Assembly (NCBI GenBank): GCA_016234935.1
Contig: JACRNL010000010.1
Location: 124,001 to 188,000 of the forward strand
DNA from: Deltaproteobacteria bacterium
GTDB taxonomy: Bacteria > Desulfobacterota > GWC2-55-46
Direction of reading: 5' to 3'
Length of the DNA stretch: 64,000 bases
The notes under the pieces were generated by a model. It was not told where the DNA came from. It saw only the letters and a program-made list of their open reading frames with translations, and searched no databases. Both the position numbers and the translations under genes were made by a program. Shown here in pieces: positions 43,248 through 52,657 of the stretch (the first letter of the stretch is position 1; each line of letters begins with the position of its first letter).

Positions 43248-44711
43248 TTATGCCCTGTGCTTAAGCGCTTCGGTAAATTCCTTATTTTGCTTCACGAAAC
43301 TTCTTATTATCCTGTATGCGCGAAGCCTCCATGCCGCCACCTGTATATTATCCTTCAACGGTTTTGAAAATAATGAGGCGATGAAGTCAACGATAGTATG
43401 GGTGGGTGAATAAAACATCCGCATGGCCCTTATCGTGTGGTATTGGAGATCGTACCTGCTTATCATTTTAGGCTCGAAGACAACGTGATGGGCGTCATAC
43501 AGGCTCCAGTCCCTGTTTGTTATCCTCCCCTCCTTCTCCAGGTCGTTGTAGGTCTTGGTTCCCGGCAGCGGGGTCAGGATTAGAAACTGAACCGATGCAA
43601 TCCTGTTTTTACGGGCGAACTTCATTGTCGCGTAGATAGTATCTATTGTGTCCTCATCCGAGCCGAGCACGAACATCCCGTGTATCCGTATCCCGTTCCT
43701 GTGTATCTCCTGTATCCCCCGCTCCATCTCCTCAACGGTCTGCTTCTTGTTGTAAAGCTCAAGGGTTTTAGGGTTGATCGACTCAAGGCCGATGCATCCG
43801 ATAAAGCAGTTGGACTGCTTCATAAGAGCGAGCAGCTCCGGATCTTTCCCTATGTCTATATGGAATTGACCGGCCCAGTTGGGCGTCAGCCCTGTTGCGA
43901 CCATCTCCCTGCATAAGGCCTTTACCCTCTTCTTGTCGGCTGTGAAATTGTCATCGTAAAAAAAGACCCAGTCAAGCTTATCCTTGATTCCGCCCTTTTC
44001 CGTCCCCTGAGGGGATGCGACCAGCGCCCTGTGATTACGTATGAAGTTCAGCGTCCTTTCCATGCAGGTAAACCTGTATTTATGCCCGAACATGCCGGTA
44101 ACGGAACAAAAGGTGCAGTTATACGGGCAACCCCTGCTTGTCATTATAGGCGTTACGGAAATCCTCTTCGTGTTGCCTTTTATAAGGGAGAAATCAATAT
44201 ACGGCAGGCTGTCAAGGTCCATGACAAAAGCGGTTCTTCCGTTATGGACTATCTTGCCGTCCTTGCGAAAAGACAGCCCGGGGACATTTTCAAAGCCTTG
44301 GAGGGGCTCAGCCCCTTCAAGGGGTTCAACCCCCTTTTCAAATGCCTGCATGAAGGGGACTATGCTCTTATCGGCCTCGCCGCACAGGACAAAATCGGCG
44401 TATTGCATGGCTTCATCCGGCAGGGCGGTCACATGCGGGCCGCCCATGACGACCTTTTTGCCAAGCCCCTTGCAGGCCCTGGCCACTTCATACCCTTTTT
44501 TAGCCGTAGGCGTTATGACGGATATGCCGACGATGTCGGCGGATTTTACAGCCTCCTTCAGGTCAAACGCGCCCAGCGCCTCGCAGTAGATCTCCACTTC
44601 ATAATTGGCCAACTTCAGGATTGAACCCAGGACAAGAACGCCGCGCGGCATGCATATATCGGTGAACACATGGACTCCGTCAGGAGCCGGCTCTATAAGA
44701 ACTATCTTCAA
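43248..44711 (-). CDS. B12-binding radical SAM protein
   Basis: 487 residues from a TTG at 44711 with AAGGAG just upstream; a start 42 bases further up lacks a site. The N-terminal cobalamin-binding domain (about 1-130; LKIVLIEPAPDG, IVGISVITPTAKKGY, VVMGGPHVT) is followed by a radical SAM domain with the cluster motif RGCPYNCTFCSV. Such proteins often methylate or rearrange lipids, tetrapyrroles or natural products. The substrate is unknown. The linker GVEPLEGAEPLQG between the domains is coded by the palindromic repeat. Confidence 0.9.
   Translation of the reverse strand: MKIVLIEPAPDGVHVFTDICMPRGVLVLGSILKLANYEVEIYCEALGAFDLKEAVKSADIVGISVITPTAKKGYEVARACKGLGKKVVMGGPHVTALPDEAMQYADFVLCGEADKSIVPFMQAFEKGVEPLEGAEPLQGFENVPGLSFRKDGKIVHNGRTAFVMDLDSLPYIDFSLIKGNTKRISVTPIMTSRGCPYNCTFCSVTGMFGHKYRFTCMERTLNFIRNHRALVASPQGTEKGGIKDKLDWVFFYDDNFTADKKRVKALCREMVATGLTPNWAGQFHIDIGKDPELLALMKQSNCFIGCIGLESINPKTLELYNKKQTVEEMERGIQEIHRNGIRIHGMFVLGSDEDTIDTIYATMKFARKNRIASVQFLILTPLPGTKTYNDLEKEGRITNRDWSLYDAHHVVFEPKMISRYDLQYHTIRAMRMFYSPTHTIVDFIASLFSKPLKDNIQVAAWRLRAYRIIRSFVKQNKEFTEALKHRA
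44296..44337. repeat. Two 18-bp palindromic units in the radical SAM gene
   Basis: CCTTGGAGGGGCTCAGCCCC followed by TTCAAGGGGTTCAACCCCC. It encodes GVEPLEGAEPLQG. Confidence 0.92.
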
Positions 44712-44813
44712 TTTTCTCCTTAATTCCCAGGATGCGTATTCAGGCGAGGGCAAACCATCAACTGCATCATATTATAATATATTCATTACAGATTGTAACG
44801 CATTATCTCGGGA

Positions 44814-46700
44814 CTAAGCCTCTTGAAAGGGTTCAACCCCTTCATTCAACGCTTCGAACTCCTTTGTCTTTGCCTCATGCTCGCCGGTCAGGGAGGACAG
44901 TTCATCAAAGAGGCGTTCGATGCGTTCTTTTGATTCGTGGTAGGACTTTGAAACCGAGGCTATCTCAGAGGCGGCGTTCCTTTCTGATGCCGCAAGAAGA
45001 TTACGGCTCAGTTCCTCGGATGAGGCTTCGAGCGTTACTATCTCTTCTTCTATCGAGGCAATCCTTTTCTTTAAAGGCCCAAGAACCTTCTGGCGGCTGG
45101 TCATCTGCTCGGCCCTTAAGCGGCGCATCTCTTTTTTATTAAGGCCGCTTTTTTCCTTGAGGGGGCTCAGCCCCTTCTTCTTTGCAGGGGCATCGCTTAT
45201 CTCCGGCTCCTCGCCGCTCCAGCCGCCCTTTTCAAGGAAGTCGGCGTATGTGCCGTCAAAAAAGGACGCCTTGCCGTTGTCGAATATAATAAGCCTTGTG
45301 GCAACCCTGTGGATTATCGTCTCGCTGTGGGTGACGATGATGAGCGCGCCCTCGAAGGCCTCTATCGCCTCTATGAGCGCGTCCACTGAATGCATGTCAA
45401 GGTGGTTCGTCGGCTCGTCGAGCAAAAGGATGTTGGCCGGGGTGGCCAGAATCTTGCCGAGCATCACCCTGCTCTTTTCGCCGCCCGACAGGACGTCTAT
45501 CTTTTTAAGCGCGTCGTCCCCGCTAAAAAGCATGGCCCCGCATATCTTCCTTGCGCCGCCGCGGTTGAGTTCATGGTTGGCGCCGAGTATCTCCTCTTCG
45601 ACGGTGTTTTTAAAGCTGAGCCGCTCTATGTTGGTCTGGCCGAAGCAGGCAAGGCTCATGCCCTCGCTGCTGCTCACCGAGCCGGAAGACGGACTGAGTT
45701 CTCCGGCGATGAGATTTAAAAGGGTCGTCTTTCCCTTTCCGTTTTTTCCGATGACGGCTATCCTGTCTTTTTTCCCCACGCTGAGGCTGAGCCTGTCTAT
45801 CAGCGTGTCCCCGCCGGGATAGGCAAAGGATATATTATCGACATTTAAAATCTGCTTGCCGGGAAACGGCGCGCGCGTGAATTCAAAATCAAGCGTCCTT
45901 ATGCGCCTGAGCTCCTCGAAGGTGCCCCTTTTTTCAAGGGCCTTTATGCGCGACTGCACGGCGCTGGCCTTTGACGCCTTTGACTTGAACCTGTTGATGA
46001 AGCTCTCCGCCTCTTTCCTAATCTTCGCCTCGTTCTGGCGGGTCTGCTCGTGTATGTCCTCTTCCAGCTCTATCTGCTCGTAGAGCTTTTCCGTGCCGCC
46101 CGCTATCTTCTTGACCTTCTGGCGGTGTATGGCGATTGTGTGCGTGCAGACCGCGTCCATGAAGCCGCGGTCATGCGTTATGAGCATCAGCTCTCCCTTC
46201 CATGAACGCAAAAACCCCTTCAGCCACCTGAGAGACACGATGTCAAGGTAGTTCGTAGGCTCGTCAAGGAGGAGCAGGTCAGGCTCGGACAAAAAACACT
46301 TGGCAAGGTTTAATCTCACCTGATAGCCGCCGGAGAGCTGCGCCGGCGCAAGACCGAAAAATTCGTCCGTTATGCCGAGGCCGTGCAGTATCCTTTCAGC
46401 CTTATAGGTCTCGTCAATGCCGTCTTCATGTTTCGGCAGGGCGGAGCAGGCCTCCTGCAGGACAGTATCTTCCGAGAAGGTGATATGCTGGGAAAGATTG
46501 CCTATCTTATACCTGCGGGGCACGCTTATGACGCCTTCGTCCTTTTCCTCCTGCCCCAGGATTATGCGGAAGAGCGTGGACTTTCCGTGGCCGTTCCTTC
46601 CAACAAGGCCGACCCTCTCCCCCGTATTCACGGCAAAGCTAACCCCGTCAAACAGCGTCTGCGCGCCGTAGGACTTATTCAACCCGTCAATTTTAAGCAT
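44814..46700 (-). CDS. ABC-F family ATPase (Uup/ribosome-associated type)
   Basis: 628 residues with two ATPase cassettes and no membrane part. First cassette: GRNGHGKST, LSGGYQVRL, LLLLDEPTNYLD. A charged linker (about 235-265) follows. Second cassette: GKNGKGKTT, LSGGEKSRV, ILLLDEPTNHLD. The C-terminal coiled coil (about 530-620) is as in Uup. ABC-F proteins act on stalled ribosomes or give antibiotic protection. Two palindromic repeats are embedded, one at GLSPLKEKS before the coiled coil and one at the tail GVEPFQEA. Confidence 0.92.
   Translation of the reverse strand: MLKIDGLNKSYGAQTLFDGVSFAVNTGERVGLVGRNGHGKSTLFRIILGQEEKDEGVISVPRRYKIGNLSQHITFSEDTVLQEACSALPKHEDGIDETYKAERILHGLGITDEFFGLAPAQLSGGYQVRLNLAKCFLSEPDLLLLDEPTNYLDIVSLRWLKGFLRSWKGELMLITHDRGFMDAVCTHTIAIHRQKVKKIAGGTEKLYEQIELEEDIHEQTRQNEAKIRKEAESFINRFKSKASKASAVQSRIKALEKRGTFEELRRIRTLDFEFTRAPFPGKQILNVDNISFAYPGGDTLIDRLSLSVGKKDRIAVIGKNGKGKTTLLNLIAGELSPSSGSVSSSEGMSLACFGQTNIERLSFKNTVEEEILGANHELNRGGARKICGAMLFSGDDALKKIDVLSGGEKSRVMLGKILATPANILLLDEPTNHLDMHSVDALIEAIEAFEGALIIVTHSETIIHRVATRLIIFDNGKASFFDGTYADFLEKGGWSGEEPEISDAPAKKKGLSPLKEKSGLNKKEMRRLRAEQMTSRQKVLGPLKKRIASIEEEIVTLEASSEELSRNLLAASERNAASEIASVSKSYHESKERIERLFDELSSLTGEHEAKTKEFEALNEGVEPFQEA
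44819..44844. repeat. 18-bp palindromic unit at the 3' end of the ABC-F gene
   Basis: CCTCTTGAAAGGGTTCAACC then CCTTCA; codes the C-terminal GVEPFQEA. Confidence 0.78.
45155..45177. repeat. 18-bp palindromic unit inside the ABC-F gene
   Basis: CCTTGAGGGGGCTCAGCCCC then TTC; codes GLSPLKE. Confidence 0.85.
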
Positions 46701-46805
46701 CGTCTCGTTATCCTTTCAACCTTAAAAGCTCAGCCTTATAGTATAGCGCATGATACAGGAATTTTAAAGCATTTTTTTGGCTATGCCGTCGAAGATATTT
46801 AAAAT

Positions 46806-46840
46806 AAAAAAATCTCCGGCATGAATGCCGGAGATTTTTT
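46806..46840 (-). terminator. Bidirectional terminator
   Basis: AAAAATCTCCGGCAT-GA-ATGCCGGAGATTTTT with T runs both ways. It follows the minus-strand gene pair ending at 46886. Confidence 0.9.
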
Positions 46841-46885
46841 GATCCAATAATAAGCGCACACGGGTGATTGGCCGCCTTTTAGGCC

Positions 46886-47122
46886 TTATTTCTTCTTACC
46901 ATCGCTGATAAAGGAGCCGTCGTTTTTTCCATTTTCTATCCTGTAAACCGTGTTGCCGACGCGTCTAAGGGTTCTGCTGTGCTCGCCTGCTATTGGGCCA
47001 CCATTAGAAGCGGGCAATGTTATTTGTGTCCCTGGAGTCAGAAGCTCATAGTGCCTGATAGCGTTGTAAAACTTCTCAAACTCCTGAGGATTCATGTTGC
47101 TCAACTTCTTGTCGCGGGACAT
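46886..47122 (-). CDS. 3' part of a phage-type 'NNPGNI' protein, separated by a frameshift
   Basis: 78 residues from the ATG at 47122. It overlaps the 5' part (47101-47463) in another frame. The combined protein reads continuously if one base is gained, or the ribosome slips back one, at the A7 run near 47129: ...YIQYVTKK-TG-MSRDKKLSNMNPQEFEKFYNAI. That junction is the normal continuation in this family, where a conserved helix follows. The remainder has a beta-rich tail with RTLRRVGNTVYRIENG. It may be made only as a fusion product. Confidence 0.65.
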   Translation of the reverse strand: MSRDKKLSNMNPQEFEKFYNAIRHYELLTPGTQITLPASNGGPIAGEHSRTLRRVGNTVYRIENGKNDGSFISDGKKK

Positions 47123-47463
47123 GCCGGTTTTTTTGTTACGTACTGAATGTATTTCTCGGTTGGGTTAGATTTTGGAGGGGCATATATTCCCATTGCTCCA
47201 GCAATAGTTTCACGTTGGTAGTAATCCCTCTTTAAGAGTTCGACCTGGGCCTTTCTTCCCGTATCAATATTTGGGAAGACTGAAAAACCTTTGTTGCTGC
47301 CGATAGGGCTGTTGGTTTTACTGCTAAATCCGTAAACAATATTGCCGGGATTGTTATTCCTCCATGCAATGGTTCCGTTCTTTTTGATGATAGTGCTGCT
47401 GTTACTCGGATATATGACAGTCATCCCATTGTCGGCTGACTTCGCTTTTTTGTTTTTCGGCAT
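47101..47463 (-). CDS. 5' part of a phage-type 'NNPGNI' protein
   Basis: 120 residues. WRNNNPGNIVYG, FSVFPNIDTGRKAQVELL and GIYAPPKSNPTEKYIQYV match a small family of phage or prophage structural/lysis-associated proteins. The frame runs off into PACPATRS after the A7 run, whereas relatives continue with TGM. It is either a decayed gene, a homopolymer sequencing error, or programmed -1 frameshifting. No other phage genes lie nearby. Confidence 0.7.
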   Translation of the reverse strand: MPKNKKAKSADNGMTVIYPSNSSTIIKKNGTIAWRNNNPGNIVYGFSSKTNSPIGSNKGFSVFPNIDTGRKAQVELLKRDYYQRETIAGAMGIYAPPKSNPTEKYIQYVTKKPACPATRS

Positions 47464-47480
47464 ACAGTATTCTCCTTTTT

Positions 47481-47921
47481 TTATTTAGCCGGCTTTATGT
47501 CTGTTACTTCCATCAAAACCTTGGTGCGGTGATAGCCGGTTTCTTGATGAAACAGTGTCCCTTCAGCAACCACCTTCTTATTTACAAGATGTTCGTAGCG
47601 CGTGTAATCCCCATGAATAACCAGTTGTATCGTCTTAATGTTAGTTTCAGCTACAAAACTGAGATCACGTTCTTCATTGGTGTTTGCACATGCGGGTTTT
47701 ATCAGCTTGAGTATCCAATACGTATCCGGCCTGTCCCCTTTTTCTATGCTCTCAAATTCCGGCGGTCCGGGTAATATTTTTTCAACTATCGTTCCGGTGA
47801 GCCTCACCTTTGCCGGCCAGTATGAAAGGCACTCATCAGATTGCGCATCTCCGGTAAAAGCAATGAGACCAAGGACAAAAAAGAGCGTCAGCGATATTCG
47901 CATAATGAACTTTTTTTTCAT
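47481..47921 (-). CDS. DUF4431 family exported protein, copy 1
   Basis: 146 residues. Signal peptide (MKKKFIMRISLTLFFVLGLIAFTGDAQS). The DUF4431 core shows VRLTGTIVEKILPGPPEFES and GDRPDTYWILKLIKPAC. It ends in VTDIKPAK. GGAGG lies 7 bases before the ATG. Function unknown; probably periplasmic. It is a tandem paralogue of the gene at 48144, clearly from duplication. Confidence 0.82.
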   Translation of the reverse strand: MKKKFIMRISLTLFFVLGLIAFTGDAQSDECLSYWPAKVRLTGTIVEKILPGPPEFESIEKGDRPDTYWILKLIKPACANTNEERDLSFVAETNIKTIQLVIHGDYTRYEHLVNKKVVAEGTLFHQETGYHRTKVLMEVTDIKPAK

Positions 47922-48143
47922 GCTTGAGACCTCCGCGGCGCAGTGGGTTAGAGCCGGTTAGATATTACGGGCAGAATTTACGGTCCCTATACTATATACT
48001 GTTTTTATTCTACCCCTAAATCCGTATCCTGCTGTTTTAAAATGGATAACCGACATAAATTATTCTACCCCCCCTCACATAATAGCTCAAGCAGATGCCC
48101 CTTCCATGACAGGTGAAAAAACCGGCGGTATTTCCTTTTCCGG

Positions 48144-48599
48144 TTATTTCCTGCTTTTGTCCTTTGCCGGTTTTATGCTGCTTACCTCCAAAACCATGGT
48201 ATGGTCATATCTTGTATATTTATGAAAAAGAATGCCAATAACGACCACTTTTTTAGACAGGAGACGCTCGTAGCGCGGATAATCTTCGGTATTGATAACA
48301 AGGTGCATTCTCCTTATATCCCTGTTATCCTCTTGATATATCTCGTCATCCGGGTCAGGGTTGACGCACGCAGGCTTTGAGAGCTTCAGCATCCAGTACA
48401 TCTCCGGCCTGTCCCCTTTTTCTATGCTTTCGAATTCCGGCGGTCCGGGAAGGATCTTTCTGGTGAGAGTTCCGGTAAGACTCACCTCTGCCGGTTCGTA
48501 TGAAAGGCACTCTTCAGCCTGCGCATCTCCGGCAAAGGCAATAAGACCAAGGACAAAAACGAATGTCAGCAATATTCGCGTAATGAACTTCTTTTTCAT
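48144..48599 (-). CDS. DUF4431 family exported protein, copy 2
   Basis: 151 residues from the ATG at 48599 (GGAGG 7 bases upstream); the further ATG at 48620 overlaps the ribosome site. Same plan as the neighbour: signal peptide, VSLTGTLTRKILPGPPEFES, GDRPEMYWMLKLSKPAC and SSIKPAKDKSRK at the end. The middle (NPDPDDEIYQEDNRD) differs most from copy 1. A 222-base gap separates the two, and each has its own ribosome site. Confidence 0.82.
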   Translation of the reverse strand: MKKKFITRILLTFVFVLGLIAFAGDAQAEECLSYEPAEVSLTGTLTRKILPGPPEFESIEKGDRPEMYWMLKLSKPACVNPDPDDEIYQEDNRDIRRMHLVINTEDYPRYERLLSKKVVVIGILFHKYTRYDHTMVLEVSSIKPAKDKSRK

Positions 48600-48869
48600 G
48601 CCGATACCTCCGTGGCTCAATGGGTTAACGCCGGTTAGAGAGAAGTTTTCTTCATGAAACGATTATAATTGCAGGAATAGAAATACACAACCCCTATACA
48701 CTATGGTGTATTTTTCTACCCCATGATTAAAAAACAGGCATTGATTTGCAAACCCCGCGCGGCTGCAAGGCGGTTTTAATGGGAGAAGGATGCGTCAGGC
48801 GGCGTGAACAAGCTAACGGAAATTACGTTTTTAAAATGCGTCCGCGCAAAAACGGCCTTACCTCTTGCA

Positions 48870-49280
48870 TCAGGCAAGGGTCTTGAACGCGCTTCGTAAT
48901 GTCAGGATGGTTTTGTCAAGCTCTTCAGGGGGATACGGCTGCATCGCTCCCGTTCCCCATACCGGCCCGGGCCACGCGCGGTCTGTCTTAAACCTGCCGA
49001 TTACATGGACGTGGAGCTGGGGCACGAGGTTGCCGAGCGCGCCTATGTTTATCTTATCCGGCTTGAAGAGCGTGCCGATGACGCTTGATGCGGCGCATAT
49101 CTCCTCCATCAAGACCGCGCGGTCGGCCTTTGCCAGCTCATGCATCTCTCTGACGCCGTCCCTCCGAGGCACGAGCACGAGCCACGGGAAGGAGCGGTCT
49201 TTCATGAGAAGCACGACGCAGAGGCCCAGGCCTATGACCTCAGCGCCGTCTTCCTTCAGCCTGCTACTGAGAACGAACAT
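48870..49280 (-). CDS. HIT family hydrolase
   Basis: 136 residues. The histidine triad is QLHVHVIGR near residue 90. SFPWLVLVPRR and KINIGALGNLVPQ are also typical. It hydrolyses nucleoside phosphoramidates or dinucleoside polyphosphates. The C-terminal PYPPEELDKT region resembles proteobacterial HIT proteins. It is 12 bases downstream of the DUF4337 gene. Confidence 0.9.
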   Translation of the reverse strand: MFVLSSRLKEDGAEVIGLGLCVVLLMKDRSFPWLVLVPRRDGVREMHELAKADRAVLMEEICAASSVIGTLFKPDKINIGALGNLVPQLHVHVIGRFKTDRAWPGPVWGTGAMQPYPPEELDKTILTLRSAFKTLA

Positions 49281-49292
49281 TCAAATAACCCG

Positions 49293-49850
49293 TTAGTAAA
49301 AGAGCCAGAAACCATCCATGAAAAAGAAAAGGCCCGCGCTCGAAAGCGCGAGGCCCATATACCACAGCGGCCTTTTCTTTGTGATTACCGCTATTGACGA
49401 CAGCATGATGGCTATCTGGAGGAATATGAGGCCAAAGGCGAACTTGCCGCCGCGAGTCTGCGATATGCCCTTTTCCTTTTCAAGCGCCTCGGCCTTGTCG
49501 CTTATCTCTTTTTTTTCCTTATCGTAACGCTTGATGTTCTCGTCATAGCCATGAATGGTCTTTTCATACTTCTCAGCCACGTCCCTTTGCCTGCCCTTCA
49601 TCCCCATGAGCTGAAGCTCAAGAAACTGCTTCTGCATTACGTATGTGTGTCCCTTTATGGACTTTGCCTGATAGAAGTTCCACTGGTCGCTCTCCTGCGC
49701 CTGCGCCAGTATCGTCCTTGATGAGAACTTGCCCATGTAAAGCGTCGTCAGTGCAGCCAGCACCGCCATTGCCGCCGTTGAAAGCGCCACAAGCGTCGTC
49801 CACCTGGTGTTTTTCTGCTCCTGTGTCTGTTCCTGTTTCTGTTCCGGCAT
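49293..49850 (-). CDS. DUF4337 membrane protein
   Basis: 185 residues. A Gln/Glu-rich start, one helix (about 18-40), the conserved ESDQWNFYQAKSIK motif, a coiled-coil region (about 85-130) and two C-terminal helices match the DUF4337 family. Function unknown. Confidence 0.85.
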   Translation of the reverse strand: MPEQKQEQTQEQKNTRWTTLVALSTAAMAVLAALTTLYMGKFSSRTILAQAQESDQWNFYQAKSIKGHTYVMQKQFLELQLMGMKGRQRDVAEKYEKTIHGYDENIKRYDKEKKEISDKAEALEKEKGISQTRGGKFAFGLIFLQIAIMLSSIAVITKKRPLWYMGLALSSAGLFFFMDGFWLFY

Positions 49851-49901
49851 AGTTTTTGTTTCTCATCCTCCTTTTCCGTTGGTGTTGGTTGACTGTATGC
49901 C

Positions 49902-50999
49902 TTACTTCCTGCGCTCTTTCAGCGCCTTCATAACCTCTTCAACAACCGCATCGGCTGCATCTTCCTGTTTTACCTTCCTTACGGCCACGCCTTTTACATA
50001 TATAAGGCCCACGCCGTCGCCTCCGGCAACGCCCACGTCCGCCTCTACGGCCTCGCCCGGGCCGTTCACAACGCAGCCCATGACGGCCACGTTTACCGGC
50101 TCTTCTATATGGCTGAGCCTTTTTTCTATCTCAACGGCAACGCCGGCGCAATCGAACTTTATACGTCCGCAGGTGGGGCATGAGACGATATTGAGCCCTC
50201 TTTTCCTGAGCTCCAGCGCCTTTAAAATCTCCCAGCCTACCTTCACCTCATCGCGCGGGTCGCCCGTCAGGGAGACGCGCATGGTGTCGCCGATGCCGCC
50301 CGCCAGGAGCGCGCCAAGACCCGCGGCGGACTTTATCGTGCCGGAAAATATCGTCCCTGCCTCGGTTATGCCGATATGGAAGGGGTAGTCAACTTTGCCG
50401 GCCAGAAGGCGGTAGCTTTCAATCGTCAACGGCACGCTCGATGCCTTCAGGGAAATCTTTATCTCCCTGAAATCCATGTCTTCGAGTATCCGTATGTGCC
50501 TTAGCGCGCTCTCCACGAGCGCCTCCTTCGTGGGGTGACCGCCGTATTTTGCGAGGATTGCCTTTTCAAGCGACCCTGCATTGACGCCTATTCTAATGGG
50601 GAGTTTCCTTTGTGCAGCGGCCCTTACAACCTCTTTTATGCGCCCTTTTTCTCCGATGTTGCCCGGGTTAAGCCTGAGTCCGTCCACTCCGGCGTCAACC
50701 GCGCCAAGCGCGAGCCTCCAGTCAAAATGTATGTCCGCGATAAGCGGAATGGCAATGGCCTTTTTTATTTTCTTTAAGGCCTTGACAGAGTCCGTGTCCG
50801 GCACGGCCACGCGGATTATCTCGCAGCCGAGTGCCTCAAGTGCCTTTATCTGGGAAACGGTTGCTCCTGCGTCGGCGGTGCTCGTGTTGGTCATGGACTG
50901 GACGCTGACAGGCGCGTCCCCGCCCACGGCGACGTTACCGACCTTTATTTGCCGCGTCTTTCTGCGCAGCGGCGATTTCTTTTGAAAAGATATCTTCAT
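49902..50999 (-). CDS. ispG: 4-hydroxy-3-methylbut-2-en-1-yl diphosphate synthase
   Basis: 365 residues. N-terminal TIM barrel (VQSMTNTSTADAGATVSQIK, PLIADIHFDWRLAL, GLRLNPGNIG) and C-terminal [4Fe-4S] domain with SCPTCGR and MGCVVNGPGEA. Penultimate step of the MEP isoprenoid pathway. It starts with ATG on the minus strand and has no palindromic insert. It is divergent from pabB. Confidence 0.97.
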   Translation of the reverse strand: MKISFQKKSPLRRKTRQIKVGNVAVGGDAPVSVQSMTNTSTADAGATVSQIKALEALGCEIIRVAVPDTDSVKALKKIKKAIAIPLIADIHFDWRLALGAVDAGVDGLRLNPGNIGEKGRIKEVVRAAAQRKLPIRIGVNAGSLEKAILAKYGGHPTKEALVESALRHIRILEDMDFREIKISLKASSVPLTIESYRLLAGKVDYPFHIGITEAGTIFSGTIKSAAGLGALLAGGIGDTMRVSLTGDPRDEVKVGWEILKALELRKRGLNIVSCPTCGRIKFDCAGVAVEIEKRLSHIEEPVNVAVMGCVVNGPGEAVEADVGVAGGDGVGLIYVKGVAVRKVKQEDAADAVVEEVMKALKERRK

Positions 51000-51075
51000 T
51001 GATTAATAATGTGCAGAATACCTGTTTTTAAAATATACTATAAATTAAAAGAAAATTCATCCGAATTCCAAGGCT

Positions 51076-52464
51076 ATGCTTATAGAGGAAATAAAAAACT
51101 GCGGTCCGCTTGAAACGTTCGCGGCACTTCGGCATATGCCGCGCCCGTTTATATTCGCGCACGGCTTTGACGCTTCCGCGAGATACTCCTGCGTGGGCGC
51201 GGACCCGTTCATTACCATAGAGACGGGCATTGACGGAACGTCTCTGCGTCGCGGAGGGAATATCTGCATTTCATCTAAAGACCCCTTTGAGACAATCTTA
51301 GGCCTTATTAACGAGTTAAAGAACGGGTTTCGAGAGTCCTTATTGCTTAATGGTTTAAAGAACGGGTTTAAAATGCCATTCCCCTTCAGCGGCGGCATGG
51401 CCGGCTACTTCGCGTATGAGTTGAAGGATATGATATCCGGACGCATGCCGAAAAAAGACGCGCTTGACATCCCCCTTTGCATGGCCGGTCTTTACGACAC
51501 GGTATTCATCTACGACCATCATGAAAAAACCGGACATCTCCTTCGCTCTGGAATGGACGATAACGGCGCGGCGCGCTTCGAAAGAATAAAAGATGCGATT
51601 AAAGGCCGCAAAGCCCTTCCTGAAATATCCCTTGCCGCCGCAGAAGGGCGCAGCCTTTCCAATGTTACGAAGGCGCAATACATCCGTATGATAAAAGAAG
51701 CTCACGAATACATCGCCGCCGGCGACATCTACCAGATAAACCTTTCCCGCAGACTCCAGATACGCTGGAAGGGCGAAGCCTTCTCCCTTTTCCGCTGGCT
51801 TTTAAAAAACAGGCCCGCCCCGTTTGCCTCCTTCATGGAGCTGGGCGGTTTTCAGATAATTTCCAATTCCCCGGAAAGGCTTTTGAAGGTCAGCTCAGGC
51901 GTTGCCGAAACATCCCCGATAAAAGGCACGAGGCCGCGCGGCAAGACGCCCGAAGAAGACGCGCGCATGATAGAAGGGCTTAAAGGCTCCGTAAAAGAGA
52001 ACGCCGAGCACGTGATGATAGTCGACCTTGAACGAAGCGACCTTGGGGCCGTGTGCGAGGCGGCCAGCGTGGTGGTCCCTGAATTTAAAAAGATAGAGAC
52101 CTTTCCCGGTCTTCATCACATGACCTCCGTCGTGCGAGGCCGCCTCAGGCCGGGCGTAAGCTCACTTCAATGTTTAAAGGCCATATTCCCCGGCGGCTCG
52201 GTCACGGGCGCGCCCAAGATACGCGCCATGGAAATAATAGCCGAGCTTGAAAAAACCCCTCGCGGCGTCTACACCGGCGCGATCGGATGGATGGACTCAA
52301 GCGGCGGCATGGACATGGCCATGCCCATAAGGACGGCGGTTTATAAAAACAACAGGCTCCATCTAAGCGTAGGCGGCGGCATCGTAGCCGATTCCGTGCC
52401 TGAAGACGAATACGCCGAGACGACGCTAAAGGCGGATGATTTTCTGAAGGCTGTCAGTGGGTGA
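51076..52464 (+). CDS. pabB: Aminodeoxychorismate synthase component I
   Basis: 462 residues of the chorismate-binding fold. The active-site motif SPIKGTRPRG has the Lys that marks PabB rather than anthranilate synthase (which has Ala there). GGSVTGAPKIRAMEII and AGDIYQINLSRR are also typical. It makes 4-amino-4-deoxychorismate for folate, with a glutamine amidotransferase not found here. The aminodeoxychorismate-lyase-like gene follows. Confidence 0.93.
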   Translation: MLIEEIKNCGPLETFAALRHMPRPFIFAHGFDASARYSCVGADPFITIETGIDGTSLRRGGNICISSKDPFETILGLINELKNGFRESLLLNGLKNGFKMPFPFSGGMAGYFAYELKDMISGRMPKKDALDIPLCMAGLYDTVFIYDHHEKTGHLLRSGMDDNGAARFERIKDAIKGRKALPEISLAAAEGRSLSNVTKAQYIRMIKEAHEYIAAGDIYQINLSRRLQIRWKGEAFSLFRWLLKNRPAPFASFMELGGFQIISNSPERLLKVSSGVAETSPIKGTRPRGKTPEEDARMIEGLKGSVKENAEHVMIVDLERSDLGAVCEAASVVVPEFKKIETFPGLHHMTSVVRGRLRPGVSSLQCLKAIFPGGSVTGAPKIRAMEIIAELEKTPRGVYTGAIGWMDSSGGMDMAMPIRTAVYKNNRLHLSVGGGIVADSVPEDEYAETTLKADDFLKAVSG

Positions 52465-52512
52465 CATAAAAAAACATTAGGGGCCTGCCATCGCATGTTT
52501 AAAGCATTTTGT

Positions 52513-52592
52513 CATTCCCGAGGACTTTTATCGGGAATCTAATTTTAATCAAGCCTATTAGATCCCCGATAGAGACACTCGGGGATGACGGA
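52513..52592. repeat. Inverted repeat of the 'GTCATTCCCGAG' type
   Basis: GTCATTCCCGAG...TCGGGAATCTA on the left and TAGATCCCCGAT...CTCGGGGATGAC on the right form a nested inverted repeat of ~80 bases between pabB and the class IV gene. No coding capacity. Confidence 0.78.
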
Positions 52593-52657
52593 AAAAAAGA
52601 CATCCCGGGGTGGTGAGTAGCTCCACACCGGCAAAATATCTAAGCGAGGCCAAATCT

